From assembly GCF_004366595.1 (NCBI RefSeq), contig NZ_SORE01000007.1:186001-250000 (forward strand): 64,000 nucleotides of DNA, given 5' to 3'. How positions within the stretch are numbered: position 1 is the stretch's first letter; each line of letters opens with the position of its first letter. This DNA is from Paraburkholderia rhizosphaerae (GTDB lineage: Bacteria; Pseudomonadota; Gammaproteobacteria; Burkholderiales; Burkholderiaceae). Position numbers and translations under genes: made by a program. The notes beneath the pieces are model-generated. The model made no database searches. It was not told where the DNA came from and saw only the letters and a program-made list of their open reading frames with translations. Of this stretch, positions 16,799-25,269 are shown one piece after another.

Positions 16799-18072
16799 CA
16801 CGAGCCGGCGCGCCGATGAACACGTCCATGCAACCCGCGACAACGATCGATGCCGGTCTGCGCAGCGGCAACCTTCACGCGTGGCGTCAGGCACGCCGCA
16901 AAGCCGCGTTGCAAGCGCTGCTGCTGGCGTTGCCGCTGCTCGTGTTTCTGCTGGCGACCTTCGTCGCGCCAATCGCGAGTCTGCTCGCGCGCAGCGTGCA
17001 GAATCCGGAAGTGCGCGGCAGCATGCCCCAACTGACTGCCGCGCTGCGCGCGTGGGACGGCAACGGTGTGCCCAATGAGGCCGCGTTTGCCGCGCTCGCG
17101 CAGGGTCTGAAGCAATCGGCCGAATCTGGCGAGCTTGGCAACGTCGCGCGCCGGATGAACTTCTATCTGCCGGAATTCCGCAGCCTGCTGATGAAGACCG
17201 CGCGCGAGACGCGTTCGCAGACACCCGATGCATGGAAGCCGACGTTGATCGGTATCGATCCCCGCTGGGGCCAACATGAAACGTGGCGGCTGCTGCAGCG
17301 TGCCGCCGCATCGCCGACGCCCGACTATCTGCTCAACGCGGTCGATGCGCAGGTTTCGCCGGATGGATCAATCACGTCCGTTTCCGCGGACAGCGCCGTC
17401 TATCGTGCCGCGTTCGTGCGCACGATCCAGATCAGCGCGACAGTGACGCTGCTGTGCCTGCTGCTCGGCTACCCGGTCGCGTATCTGCTTGCGACGCTGC
17501 CGGCAAAACAGAGCAACCGGCTGATGCTATTCGTGATCGTGCCGTTCTGGACCTCGCTGCTGGTGCGCACGACCGCGTGGTATGTGCTGCTGCAGCCCGG
17601 CGGCGTGATCAACGCCGCGTTGATGCGCTTTGGCATCATCACGCATCCGCTGCCGCTGATCTTCAATCGCACCGGCGTGTTGATCGGCATGACGCATATC
17701 CTGCTGCCGTACATGATCCTCGCAATCTATTCGGTGATGAAGAGCGTATCGCCGGTGTACGTGCGCGCCGCGCAATCACTCGGCGCACATCCGGTGACCG
17801 CGTTCGTGCGCGTCTATATTCCACAGACGCTGCCCGGCGTCGGTGCAGGCTGCTTTCTGGTCTTCGTGCTCGCGCTCGGCTACTACATCACGCCCGCGTT
17901 GCTCGGCGGTGCAGGCGACGAAATGATCAGCCAGTTGATCGCGATGCAGACCAACGAGCAACTGAACTGGGGACTCGCGGGCGCGCTGTCGTGCTACCTC
18001 GTGATCTTCACCGCTGTTTTCTATTTCGTGTTCAACCGGCTGGTCGGGATCGACCGGCTGCGATTCGGCTAG
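16795..18072 (+). CDS. Polyamine-type ABC transporter permease with a long periplasmic loop (PotB-like)
   Basis: Inner-membrane permease of 425 aa, about 130 residues longer than E. coli PotB. The first membrane helix (about residues 41-62) is followed by a large hydrophilic segment (about 65-195) before the core helices. The ABC permease EAA-like loop is ARAAQSLGAHPVTAFVRVYI. The ATG at 16795 overlaps the upstream stop (ATGA); another Met at 16816 is possible. The extended loop is seen in some polyamine/opine-type permeases; its role is unknown. Confidence 0.9.
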   Translation: MTRAGAPMNTSMQPATTIDAGLRSGNLHAWRQARRKAALQALLLALPLLVFLLATFVAPIASLLARSVQNPEVRGSMPQLTAALRAWDGNGVPNEAAFAALAQGLKQSAESGELGNVARRMNFYLPEFRSLLMKTARETRSQTPDAWKPTLIGIDPRWGQHETWRLLQRAAASPTPDYLLNAVDAQVSPDGSITSVSADSAVYRAAFVRTIQISATVTLLCLLLGYPVAYLLATLPAKQSNRLMLFVIVPFWTSLLVRTTAWYVLLQPGGVINAALMRFGIITHPLPLIFNRTGVLIGMTHILLPYMILAIYSVMKSVSPVYVRAAQSLGAHPVTAFVRVYIPQTLPGVGAGCFLVFVLALGYYITPALLGGAGDEMISQLIAMQTNEQLNWGLAGALSCYLVIFTAVFYFVFNRLVGIDRLRFG

Positions 18073-18084
18073 CGGGGAACCGGC

Positions 18085-18906
18085 ATGCAAGCGCAACGTC
18101 ACCGCACGCTGTCCGAACGCATCGCAAGCGCAGGCTTGCGCGTGCATTGCGCGGTAATCTTTCTGTTTCTGGTCGCGCCGATCCTCGCAATCGTGCCGCT
18201 GTCGTTCAATTCGGGCTCGTTCTTTTCGTATCCGATGGACGGCTTTTCGCTGCGCTGGTATGCGAAGGCATTCGGCTCGCCCGACTGGCAGCTCGCGTTC
18301 GTGAACAGCATCGGCATCGGCGCGCTCGCGACGCTGATCGCAACCTGTCTCGGCACGCTGGCGGCTCTCGGTCTGAGCCGCCAGGTGTTTCCATTTCGAG
18401 CGATCGTCATGCCGCTGCTGATCTCGCCGATGATTATTCCGATCGTGGTGGTCGCGGCAGGCTTTTACCTGATCTTCGCGCCGCTCGGGCTCGTCAATTC
18501 CTATGCGGGCGTGGTGCTCGCGCATGCGGCGCTAGGCACGCCATTCGTGGTGATCACGGTGACCGCCTCGCTGCTGTCGTTCGACCAGAGCCTGCTACGC
18601 GCCGCGTCCGGTCTCGGCGCGCGGCCGTGGACCGCATTCCGCCGCGTAACGCTGCCGCTGATTACGCCTGCCGTTGCGACGGGCGCGGTGTTCGCTTTCG
18701 CCACGTCATTCGACGAGGTGATCGTCATTCTGTTTATCGGCGGCCCCGAGCAGCGCACGGTGCCACGTCAGATGTGGAGCGGCATTCGCGATCAGATCGA
18801 TCCGTCGATTCTCGCGGTGGCAACCGTGTTGATCGTGTTCGCGACGCTGCTGTTCACCGCGATGAACTGGTTGCGCGGCCGGGCGGCCGCTGCGTCAGCG
18901 CACTAG
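18085..18906 (+). CDS. Polyamine-type ABC transporter permease (PotC-like)
   Basis: Inner-membrane permease of 273 aa with six hydrophobic helices. The N-terminal part holds FSLRWYAKAFGSPDW as in PotC proteins and the EAA loop is AASGLGARPWTAFRRVTLPL. It pairs with the upstream PotB-like permease, 12 bp away, to form the channel. The stop overlaps the convergent ArsR gene by 4 bp. Confidence 0.92.
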   Translation: MQAQRHRTLSERIASAGLRVHCAVIFLFLVAPILAIVPLSFNSGSFFSYPMDGFSLRWYAKAFGSPDWQLAFVNSIGIGALATLIATCLGTLAALGLSRQVFPFRAIVMPLLISPMIIPIVVVAAGFYLIFAPLGLVNSYAGVVLAHAALGTPFVVITVTASLLSFDQSLLRAASGLGARPWTAFRRVTLPLITPAVATGAVFAFATSFDEVIVILFIGGPEQRTVPRQMWSGIRDQIDPSILAVATVLIVFATLLFTAMNWLRGRAAAASAH

Positions 18907-19250
18907 CGCGCGGGCGCGACGTTCGCGCTGAGTTCTTCTGTCAATTCTTCCGTCAGCGCGGCAACGAAACGGCGGATGGTCTCTTCGTCACGGGTGACAA
19001 GCACCCATTGTCCAACGCGATGCATTTTCAGCAGCCCGGCTTGCGTCAAGGCGGCGATGTGCGCCGACACCGTCGATTGCGACAAGTCGATGCGCGCGTG
19101 GATCGTGCCGATCGGCACACCATCCGTGTGAAGATGAAGAAACGGGCTGCCGGGAAAGTGCGCGGCCGGGTCCTTCAACCACCTCAAGATATCCCGCCGC
19201 ACCGGATTGGCCAGCACCCGATGGATCTTGTCGACATCGATCATATCCAC
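18903..19250 (-). CDS. ArsR-family winged-helix regulator
   Basis: Protein of 115 aa. The ArsR-type HTH is seen as IHRVLANPVRRDILRWLKD, followed by IHARIDLSQSTVSAHIAALT as the recognition helix and GQWVLVTRDEETIRRFVAA as wing and C-terminal helix. The metal-binding ELCVCD motif of ArsR/SmtB sensors is absent, so it probably senses an organic ligand or redox state. Start is GTG at 19250 or ATG at 19244. It lies 8 bp downstream of the acetolactate-synthase-like gene and is likely co-transcribed with it. Confidence 0.85.
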   Translation of the reverse strand: MDMIDVDKIHRVLANPVRRDILRWLKDPAAHFPGSPFLHLHTDGVPIGTIHARIDLSQSTVSAHIAALTQAGLLKMHRVGQWVLVTRDEETIRRFVAALTEELTEELSANVAPAR

Positions 19251-19258
19251 CCCGCCGG

Positions 19259-21130
19259 TTAAAACATATCCGTCGCCTGGCGGCGTTCGGAGTCGAGCGT
19301 TTCTGTCTCCAGCCGCACGCGCGAGCGCGACGGGATGAACGGTCCGGTAATCATCTGCGCGTAACTTTGGCCGGGCCCTACCATCGGAAACACATCCGCG
19401 TTCTGGTCGATCATCACTTCGAGAAACGCGGGACCTTCGAATTCCACAAACGCGCGAAGGCTGTCCTCGAGTTCATCGCGTTTGTCCACGCGGCGGGCAA
19501 AATCGAATCCATCGGCCTGTGCGGCCATCACGAAGTTCTTGCTATGCAGCGCCTTGTCGCTGACGCAAAAGCGCCCTTCGTAAAAGAGGCGCTGCCACTG
19601 CCGGATCATCCCGTCGCCGAGATTGTTGAGCAGCAGCACCTTCACAGGCACGCCGTAGGTGCTCGCCGTTTCGAGGTCGCCGGCATTCATCCGGATGCTG
19701 CCGTCGCCATCGATATCGATCACCAGCGCGTCAGGCCGCGCCAATTGCGCACCGATCGCGGCGGGCAAGCCAAAACCCATCGTGCCCATGCTGCCGGAAG
19801 TGAGAAAGCCGCGTGGCTCGGCAAAATCGAAAAACTGCGCGGCCCACATCTGATGCTGGCCGACGCCGGTACTGATAATCGCGCGTCCACCGGTCAGTTC
19901 GCCAAGTTTCTCGACGACGAACTGCGGTTGAATCAGCGGGTTGTTGCGGTCGTAGTTCAGACCGTACACGCGCTTCAGTTCGGCGACCTGGTCGAGCCAG
20001 TCCGATCGCGGTTGCACCGCGGCATCCTGCTCCATCAGCGATAGCAACGCGTCCTTCGCATCGCCAACGTGAACCCAGTGTGCGCGCTTGACCTTGTTGA
20101 TCTCCGCGGCGTCGATATCGATGTGCGCGACATATCGCGCACCGGGTGCAAAGGCTTCCGGGCGTCCGCCGGCTACGCGGTCGTCGAAGCGCGCGCCGAT
20201 CGCAATCAGAAAATCGCAATCTTCGACCGCGTAATTCGCACAAGCGGCGCCATGCATGCCGAGCATGCCCAGCCATAACGCGTGTTTCGCCGGCATTGCG
20301 CCAAGCGCCATCAATGTCGTAACGACGGGGATGCGGTAGCGTTCGGAAAACCGCCGCAGTTCGGCCGCCGCGCCGGCAGCAATGACGCCACCACCGGCAT
20401 ACAGAAGCGGTCGTTTGCTTTGCGCGAGAAGCTCAAAAAATTCGGCGCGCTTCGCTGCGTTCAGACGAGCGCCTTTCGCCACCGTTCGAAGACGGTCCGA
20501 GTAACCGCGGAAGTGCAATGTGCCGTGCCCTTGATACGTTCCTCGCCAGTTCTGGATGTCCTTCGGCACATCGACGACAACAGGACCGGGCCGGCCGGTG
20601 CGGGCGATCTCGAACGCGCTTCGCAATGTTTGTTCGAGCTTTGCCGGGTCCGTCACGAGGAAAACCTGCTTTGCGCACGCCGACATGATGTTGAAGACGG
20701 GCGCCTCCTGAAAAGCGTCGGAGCCGATCGCGGCGCGCGGCACCTGCCCGCATATCAGCACGACCGGCACCGAATCGCCATTGCAGTCGGCGATCGGCGT
20801 AACCGCATTGGTAGCGCCAGGACCGGACGTCACCATAAATACGCCTACCTTGCCGCTCGCGCGCGCATAACCGGCGGCCATAAAGCCGGCCGCCTGCTCG
20901 TTGGCCGGCACCACCAGCCTGATCTGCCGCTCGGGGTTTGCTTCATGCATGGCGTTAAAGCGAAACACCGCGTCGTAGGTCGGCAGAATCGCGCCGCCGC
21001 TGTATCCGAATACGGTGTCCACGCCCTGCTCGCTGAGTACGCGCAGGATGATGTCGGCGCCCGACATGGGTTCGCGTGTGTCCGGTGAATTCTGCAAAGC
21101 TTGTGAATGAATGGTCGGGTTCTGGGTCAC
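19259..21130 (-). CDS. Acetolactate synthase-like TPP enzyme (IlvB-type catalytic subunit)
   Basis: TPP-dependent enzyme of 623 aa. Seen: FGYSGGAILPTYDAVF, the catalytic glutamate in VPANEQAAGFMAAGYARASG, TSGPGATNAVTPIADC, the FAD/regulatory-domain region around MLGMHGAACANYAVEDCD, and the TPP-Mg motif GDGSIRMNAGDLETASTYGV ending in LLLNN. Such enzymes condense two pyruvates to acetolactate, or pyruvate with 2-oxobutyrate. Canonical biosynthetic IlvB pairs with IlvN and reads RHEQGA at the glutamate; here it is PANEQAAGF and no ilvN follows, so it is probably a specialised paralogue. Start is GTG at 21130 or ATG at 21067. Confidence 0.87.
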   Translation of the reverse strand: MTQNPTIHSQALQNSPDTREPMSGADIILRVLSEQGVDTVFGYSGGAILPTYDAVFRFNAMHEANPERQIRLVVPANEQAAGFMAAGYARASGKVGVFMVTSGPGATNAVTPIADCNGDSVPVVLICGQVPRAAIGSDAFQEAPVFNIMSACAKQVFLVTDPAKLEQTLRSAFEIARTGRPGPVVVDVPKDIQNWRGTYQGHGTLHFRGYSDRLRTVAKGARLNAAKRAEFFELLAQSKRPLLYAGGGVIAAGAAAELRRFSERYRIPVVTTLMALGAMPAKHALWLGMLGMHGAACANYAVEDCDFLIAIGARFDDRVAGGRPEAFAPGARYVAHIDIDAAEINKVKRAHWVHVGDAKDALLSLMEQDAAVQPRSDWLDQVAELKRVYGLNYDRNNPLIQPQFVVEKLGELTGGRAIISTGVGQHQMWAAQFFDFAEPRGFLTSGSMGTMGFGLPAAIGAQLARPDALVIDIDGDGSIRMNAGDLETASTYGVPVKVLLLNNLGDGMIRQWQRLFYEGRFCVSDKALHSKNFVMAAQADGFDFARRVDKRDELEDSLRAFVEFEGPAFLEVMIDQNADVFPMVGPGQSYAQMITGPFIPSRSRVRLETETLDSERRQATDMF

Positions 21131-21529
21131 GACGGGCTCACGGAAAATAAAGGCCGCCGATCATCCGGCGGCCAGAATCAAACGGCATCGGTTGCACGGC
21201 ACGTGCAAGTTCGATCGTGTTGAGAGCAAGTCTAGTCAGCGGACGTCAGCGGGAAACACGCATATGGCGCGATGCGTGGCCATTCAATGCGTGATTTGGG
21301 CCACGCGGCATTCGCGTCGCAAACTTGTGCACCGTTGAACGCGAAGTGCTGCCAGTTCGTGCACCGGGCGAATGCCCATTCATTACACGGCCGCAAGAGT
21401 CAAATTACGGAAAGCCTGTCCCTGTTTTGCGGCTGTTCGGGTAATCTGGGCCATCGCTCGTTACCGCGGCTGTCGTGATCATGCATCGGGTCACGGCGCC
21501 ACGGGAGCACCGCACTGGATGAAGGTCAG
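21131..21529. other. 399-bp divergent promoter region without a gene
   Basis: This gap lies between the acetolactate-synthase-like gene (minus) and the GlxA-type regulator (plus) and must hold both promoters. No convincing leader peptide, riboswitch or strong sigma-70 promoter was found by eye. Confidence 0.5.
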
Positions 21530-22567
21530 ATGATGAAAGTCGCCATTGTCGTGTTCGATGGTGTGCAGGCGCTGGATCTTGCAGGCCCCATGGACGTGTT
21601 CGCCGAAGCGAACACCTTTCTTCCCGAGCACCAGCACTATCAGGTCGTTCTCGTCGCGGCGCGCGCCGGTACTGTCACCTGCTCGAACGGCATGCAACTG
21701 TCGGTGCCGTTTGGCTATGAGGACTTCGACATTCAGGCCGACCTGCTGCTCGTCGCGGGCGGGCCACGCTTGCCTGATTTCCGGCCGCGCAGCGAGTTTC
21801 TGTCGTGGCTGCAAACTCAGGCGCGCGGCGCCGCGCGCTATGGTTCCGTGTGCAATGGCGCATTCGTGCTCGCGCACGCAGGGCTGCTCGACGGCAAACA
21901 GGTGACCACACACTGGTCCGACGCAGCGCGCCTCGCGAACGAATTCCCGCAAGCGAGCGTTCAGCCCGACCGGATCTTTACGCGTGACGGACGCCTGTTT
22001 ACGTCGGCCGGTGTAACCGCGGGCATTGACCTCTGTCTGTCGCTGGTCGCCGAAGACTGGGGGCACGAAATAGCCGTGCGTGTTGCGAAACGGCTGGTCG
22101 TCTATATCCAGAGAGAGGGCGGGCAGTCTCAGTACAGCCCGTACGTCGGCATACAAAAGGGCGACGACCCGATCATCAGCAAGGTGCACCGGTACGTCAC
22201 CGAGCACATTGCCGATGCGCTGTCGATCGAGCAACTCGCGAGGGCGGTTTCGGTCAGCCGGCGCACGTTTTCCAGGCTGTTCGAGAAATATGCAAAGGTC
22301 ACGCCGTCCGCGTTTGTCGAACAGGTGCGCGTTGACGCGGCGAGAAGGCTGCTCGAAGAGACCGATGCGCCGCTTAAAACCGTCGCGTTCAATTGCGGCT
22401 TTCATAGTGCGACGCATATGCGGACAACGTTCGTCCGGCGCCTGAACGTGACGCCGAAACAGTATCGCCAGCGATTCCACGGCGCTCCGGCGGAGCAGCC
22501 GCAATGGAGTCACAGCGGTAGCCGTGAGCAGGTCCACACGGATGACCTGACGGAAGAAATGGCCTAG
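21530..22567 (+). CDS. GlxA-type AraC regulator with DJ-1/PfpI-like domain
   Basis: Protein of 345 aa. Residues 1-170 are a class I glutamine-amidotransferase-like (DJ-1/PfpI) domain: VAIVVFDGVQALDLAGPMDV and GSVCNGAFVLAHAGLLDG with the nucleophile-elbow cysteine. Residues about 225-330 are an AraC HTH: YVTEHIADALSIEQLARAVS, VSRRTFSRLFEKYAKVTP and VAFNCGFHSATHMRTTFVRR. Members control amine and amino acid catabolism in Burkholderia and Pseudomonas; the ligand here is unknown. The Mug gene follows immediately downstream. Confidence 0.92.
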   Translation: MMKVAIVVFDGVQALDLAGPMDVFAEANTFLPEHQHYQVVLVAARAGTVTCSNGMQLSVPFGYEDFDIQADLLLVAGGPRLPDFRPRSEFLSWLQTQARGAARYGSVCNGAFVLAHAGLLDGKQVTTHWSDAARLANEFPQASVQPDRIFTRDGRLFTSAGVTAGIDLCLSLVAEDWGHEIAVRVAKRLVVYIQREGGQSQYSPYVGIQKGDDPIISKVHRYVTEHIADALSIEQLARAVSVSRRTFSRLFEKYAKVTPSAFVEQVRVDAARRLLEETDAPLKTVAFNCGFHSATHMRTTFVRRLNVTPKQYRQRFHGAPAEQPQWSHSGSREQVHTDDLTEEMA

Positions 22568-22626
22568 TGTGTCCGGGAATACCCGGGCTTGATCGTGATA
22601 TCACTCGCGCGGAATTTGCTCCATCG

Positions 22627-23190
22627 ATGAAAGGCTCCACTGGTCCCAACGGCTCCAATACGCTGCAACGTCTTCCGGATATTCTCGCGCCCGGTTTATC
22701 CGTCGTGTTTTGCGGCATCAATCCCGGCATGCTCGCGGCGGCGACCGGACGCCACTTTGCGGGCCGCGGCAATCGCTTCTGGCGGGTCCTCTACCTCGCG
22801 GGCTTCACGCCCGAGCAGCTCCGCCCCGAAGACGACGACGCACTGCTGCAATATGGTTGCGGGCTCACCACGGCAGCGCCACGTCCGACCTCACGTGCCG
22901 ACGAACTGACGCGATTCGAAATTCGAGCCGCCGCTTTGGAACTGGAGTGGAAAATCGAACAGGTCGCACCGGCGTACATTGCCTTCCTCGGAAAAGCGGC
23001 GATTGCCGCGCTATCCGGTACGCGCGACATCCGATGGGGACTGCAAGCCGCGTCGTTCGGCGGTGCGCGTGCCTGGGTGTTGCCGAACCCCAGCGGCTTG
23101 AACCGCGGATTCAGTCTCGACGAACTGGTGAGCGCATACCGGGAACTCCACCTGGCCGTTGCGCCGGCCACCCCGGTTATCGCGTGCTGA
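22627..23190 (+). CDS. mug: G/U(T) mismatch-specific DNA glycosylase
   Basis: Protein of 187 aa from the ATG at 22627; a GTG at 22567 would add 20 residues unlike the family. Motif 1 is VVFCGINPGMLAAATGRHFA (GINPG) and motif 2 is VLPNPSGLNRGFS (NPSGLN), the active-site signatures of the MUG family in the uracil-DNA glycosylase superfamily. It removes uracil, thymine or ethenocytosine opposite guanine in double-stranded DNA. It ends inside the 3' end of the convergent LysR gene (14-bp overlap). Confidence 0.92.
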   Translation: MKGSTGPNGSNTLQRLPDILAPGLSVVFCGINPGMLAAATGRHFAGRGNRFWRVLYLAGFTPEQLRPEDDDALLQYGCGLTTAAPRPTSRADELTRFEIRAAALELEWKIEQVAPAYIAFLGKAAIAALSGTRDIRWGLQAASFGGARAWVLPNPSGLNRGFSLDELVSAYRELHLAVAPATPVIAC

Positions 23191-24181
23191 CAATCATCGG
23201 TTTCTTTGCGCGCCTGGACGGTTTGCGTTTGCCCGAAACGGGCATGCGGTCTGCGCCGTCAACCGCGGCAGCATTGTCCGCGAATTGAAGATGCACATTT
23301 TTGCGCAATGCGTCCGTCACGAATTCGACGAAGGTTCGAACCTTACCGCTCGCGCCGCGCCGTTCCACATGAAGCAGATTCACCGGCGTCGACTCGGGTT
23401 CGAATGCGGTTAGCACGGGCTGCAGCGTTCCCTCGATCACCTCCGGTGCCGCCTGATACGAGAACAGTTGCGTGATACCGACACGCTCGACCGCAGCCAT
23501 CACCGCGGCTGGCGCCAGATTGACGATCATTCGTGGCTGCAGCCGCACAGGTAGCCTCAAACCGTTTTCATAGAACATCCACTCGAACGCATGCGTGACG
23601 CCCGTGAACGACACGCAGTGGTGACCGGCGAGGTCTCGCGGATGAGCCGGTTCGCCATGCGCCGCGAGATACGCGGGCGCCGCGTAAGTCCGACGCCGTA
23701 CAAAGCCCAGCGGAACCGCGAAGATCGACGAGTCTCCAAGATGCCCGATACGGATTGCGATATCCACGCCCTCCTCCAGCAGCCGCGACGTGCGATCGTC
23801 GTACACCGCGTTGATATGCACGTCCGGATATCGGCGCGCATACGCATTGACGAGCGGCGCGATAAATCGTTGGCCGAACAGCACCGGGGCCGAGATCGTC
23901 AGCGTGCCGACCGGATTTTTCTGATCGACCGAGATATTCGCCTCTGCATCGGTGATCGTATCCAGTACGGTACGGCAGGTGTCCAGGTATGACATGCCCG
24001 CGTCGGTTGGACGGACCGAGCGCGTGGTCCGCGTAAGCAACTGCGCTCCAAGGCGCGCTTCAAGCGAAGTGAGCGCCCGTGAAACCGCGGGGGCCGACAT
24101 GCCAAGCTTCTCCGATGCCGCAGTGAAACTGCCCCGATCGACGATGGCGACGAACACTTCCATCTCACGCAATCTGTCCAT
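23177..24181 (-). CDS. LysR-family transcriptional regulator
   Basis: LTTR of 334 aa from the ATG at 24181 (MDRLREMEVFVAIVDRGSFT). The recognition region is EKLGMSAPAVSRALTSLEAR, followed by TRTTRSVRPTDAGMSYLDTC, as in the CrgA/YhjC-like group. The effector domain runs to about residue 300, then a basic tail rich in Lys/Arg (SGKRKPSRRAKKP). It diverges from the ABM-like gene and the EmrAB-type exporter, which it probably regulates. Confidence 0.92.
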   Translation of the reverse strand: MDRLREMEVFVAIVDRGSFTAASEKLGMSAPAVSRALTSLEARLGAQLLTRTTRSVRPTDAGMSYLDTCRTVLDTITDAEANISVDQKNPVGTLTISAPVLFGQRFIAPLVNAYARRYPDVHINAVYDDRTSRLLEEGVDIAIRIGHLGDSSIFAVPLGFVRRRTYAAPAYLAAHGEPAHPRDLAGHHCVSFTGVTHAFEWMFYENGLRLPVRLQPRMIVNLAPAAVMAAVERVGITQLFSYQAAPEVIEGTLQPVLTAFEPESTPVNLLHVERRGASGKVRTFVEFVTDALRKNVHLQFADNAAAVDGADRMPVSGKRKPSRRAKKPMIVSTR

Positions 24182-24544
24182 CACTGTTCCCACCTTTCCT
24201 GTGCGTTCACCGATCCACCCGATCGCGGCGGCTGGCACCTGCCGCGCTTCTTTCGCGATATTTTCGCGCTTCCTTCACGATTGTAGGCGCGTTGAATGCA
24301 TGTCGACGCGGTGGATCTTCAATTGGCCAGAAGAACCCGGAAGATGGCCGATTAGCGATGCATTTAAAGCGTGTCCCCATCGATACATCGACTAGCAGCG
24401 TTGGCAAAATTCGCGCACTGATTGGCCCGATACGCGGCCTGCTTGCGCTTCATCAATTCCCTTCCATCTCCGACAATCAAAGCAATCCGATTTGCGATGC
24501 GACAAAGGCCTGTCAGCATCCCTAACCAGACGAAGGAATCCATC
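24182..24544. other. 363-bp divergent control region
   Basis: The region between the LysR gene and the ABM-like gene contains no convincing gene. It should hold the promoter of the exporter operon and LysR sites. No dyad long enough to name an operator was found by eye. Confidence 0.45.
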
Positions 24545-25219
24545 ATGTTTGCCGCAATGCTTGAAGTGAATCCATTCCCCGAACAATTCGAAGCGTATCT
24601 CGGCATGGCGAAGATGCTGCGCCCAGAGCTCGAAGCAACCGACGGGTTTATCGACAATACACGCTACGCCAGTCTGACGCGCGATGGCTGGCTTCTGTCG
24701 CTATCCAGCTGGCGCGACGAGAAGTCGCTTGTGCGGTGGCGCGTGTCGACGAAGCACCACAAGGTTCAGCAAGCCGCGCGTGACCGTGTGTTCGACGACT
24801 ATCGTCTGCGCATCGGTCAAGTGGTGAGCGATACGCAAGTGCCCGCCGGATACGCGCTACTCGAACAACGGCTGGACGTCACCGAAACCGGCGCCGGCAC
24901 CGCGGTCGCGCTGTTCGACGCGAAGCGCGCGCCGGAGTGGATCAAACAGGCTGGCGCCGCGTCGGTCGCCCGCTCGCTCGGACTCGATCTGCAAGCGTCC
25001 GGCCTGATCGCGTGGGACGTATTCAATGCGCTATTGACGCCAGGCGACGTGATCGTGGTCGCCACCTGGCGCGATCAGAGCGCCGCCGACGCATTCGCAC
25101 GCAACGCAGCGTTGGCGGACGGGGTGCGTTTGCGACATATCCGGGTGATCCGCGAGTACGGGATGTTCGATCGCCGGGAGGCGCCGCAGCATTTCGACGA
25201 GAAGCCGCGTCACGCATAA
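24545..25219 (+). CDS. Tandem ABM-like (antibiotic biosynthesis monooxygenase fold) protein
   Basis: Protein of 224 aa from the ATG at 24545. The N-terminal half is typical of ABM-fold dimeric alpha-beta barrels (FAAMLEVNPFPEQFEAYLGM, then SLTRDGWLLSLSSWRDEKSL with the conserved Trp-Arg-Asp). The second half (about residues 105-210) repeats the strand-helix pattern with VIVVATWRDQSAADAFARNA, so it is probably a fused dimer of two ABM units. Some relatives are cofactor-free monooxygenases acting on quinones or polyketides; others have no known role. It is the first gene before the tripartite exporter, separated by 50 bp. Confidence 0.8.
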   Translation: MFAAMLEVNPFPEQFEAYLGMAKMLRPELEATDGFIDNTRYASLTRDGWLLSLSSWRDEKSLVRWRVSTKHHKVQQAARDRVFDDYRLRIGQVVSDTQVPAGYALLEQRLDVTETGAGTAVALFDAKRAPEWIKQAGAASVARSLGLDLQASGLIAWDVFNALLTPGDVIVVATWRDQSAADAFARNAALADGVRLRHIRVIREYGMFDRREAPQHFDEKPRHA

Positions 25220-25269
25220 GCCCGGCCTCGTTTGACCGACCCGTTAAACATGACTAGCAGCGGACCCTG

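Noticed and set aside
17283..19262. Long plus-strand frame of about 659 codons over the ABC permeases
   Set aside because: Its composition is Arg-rich without motifs, and the two permeases in other frames have all family features.
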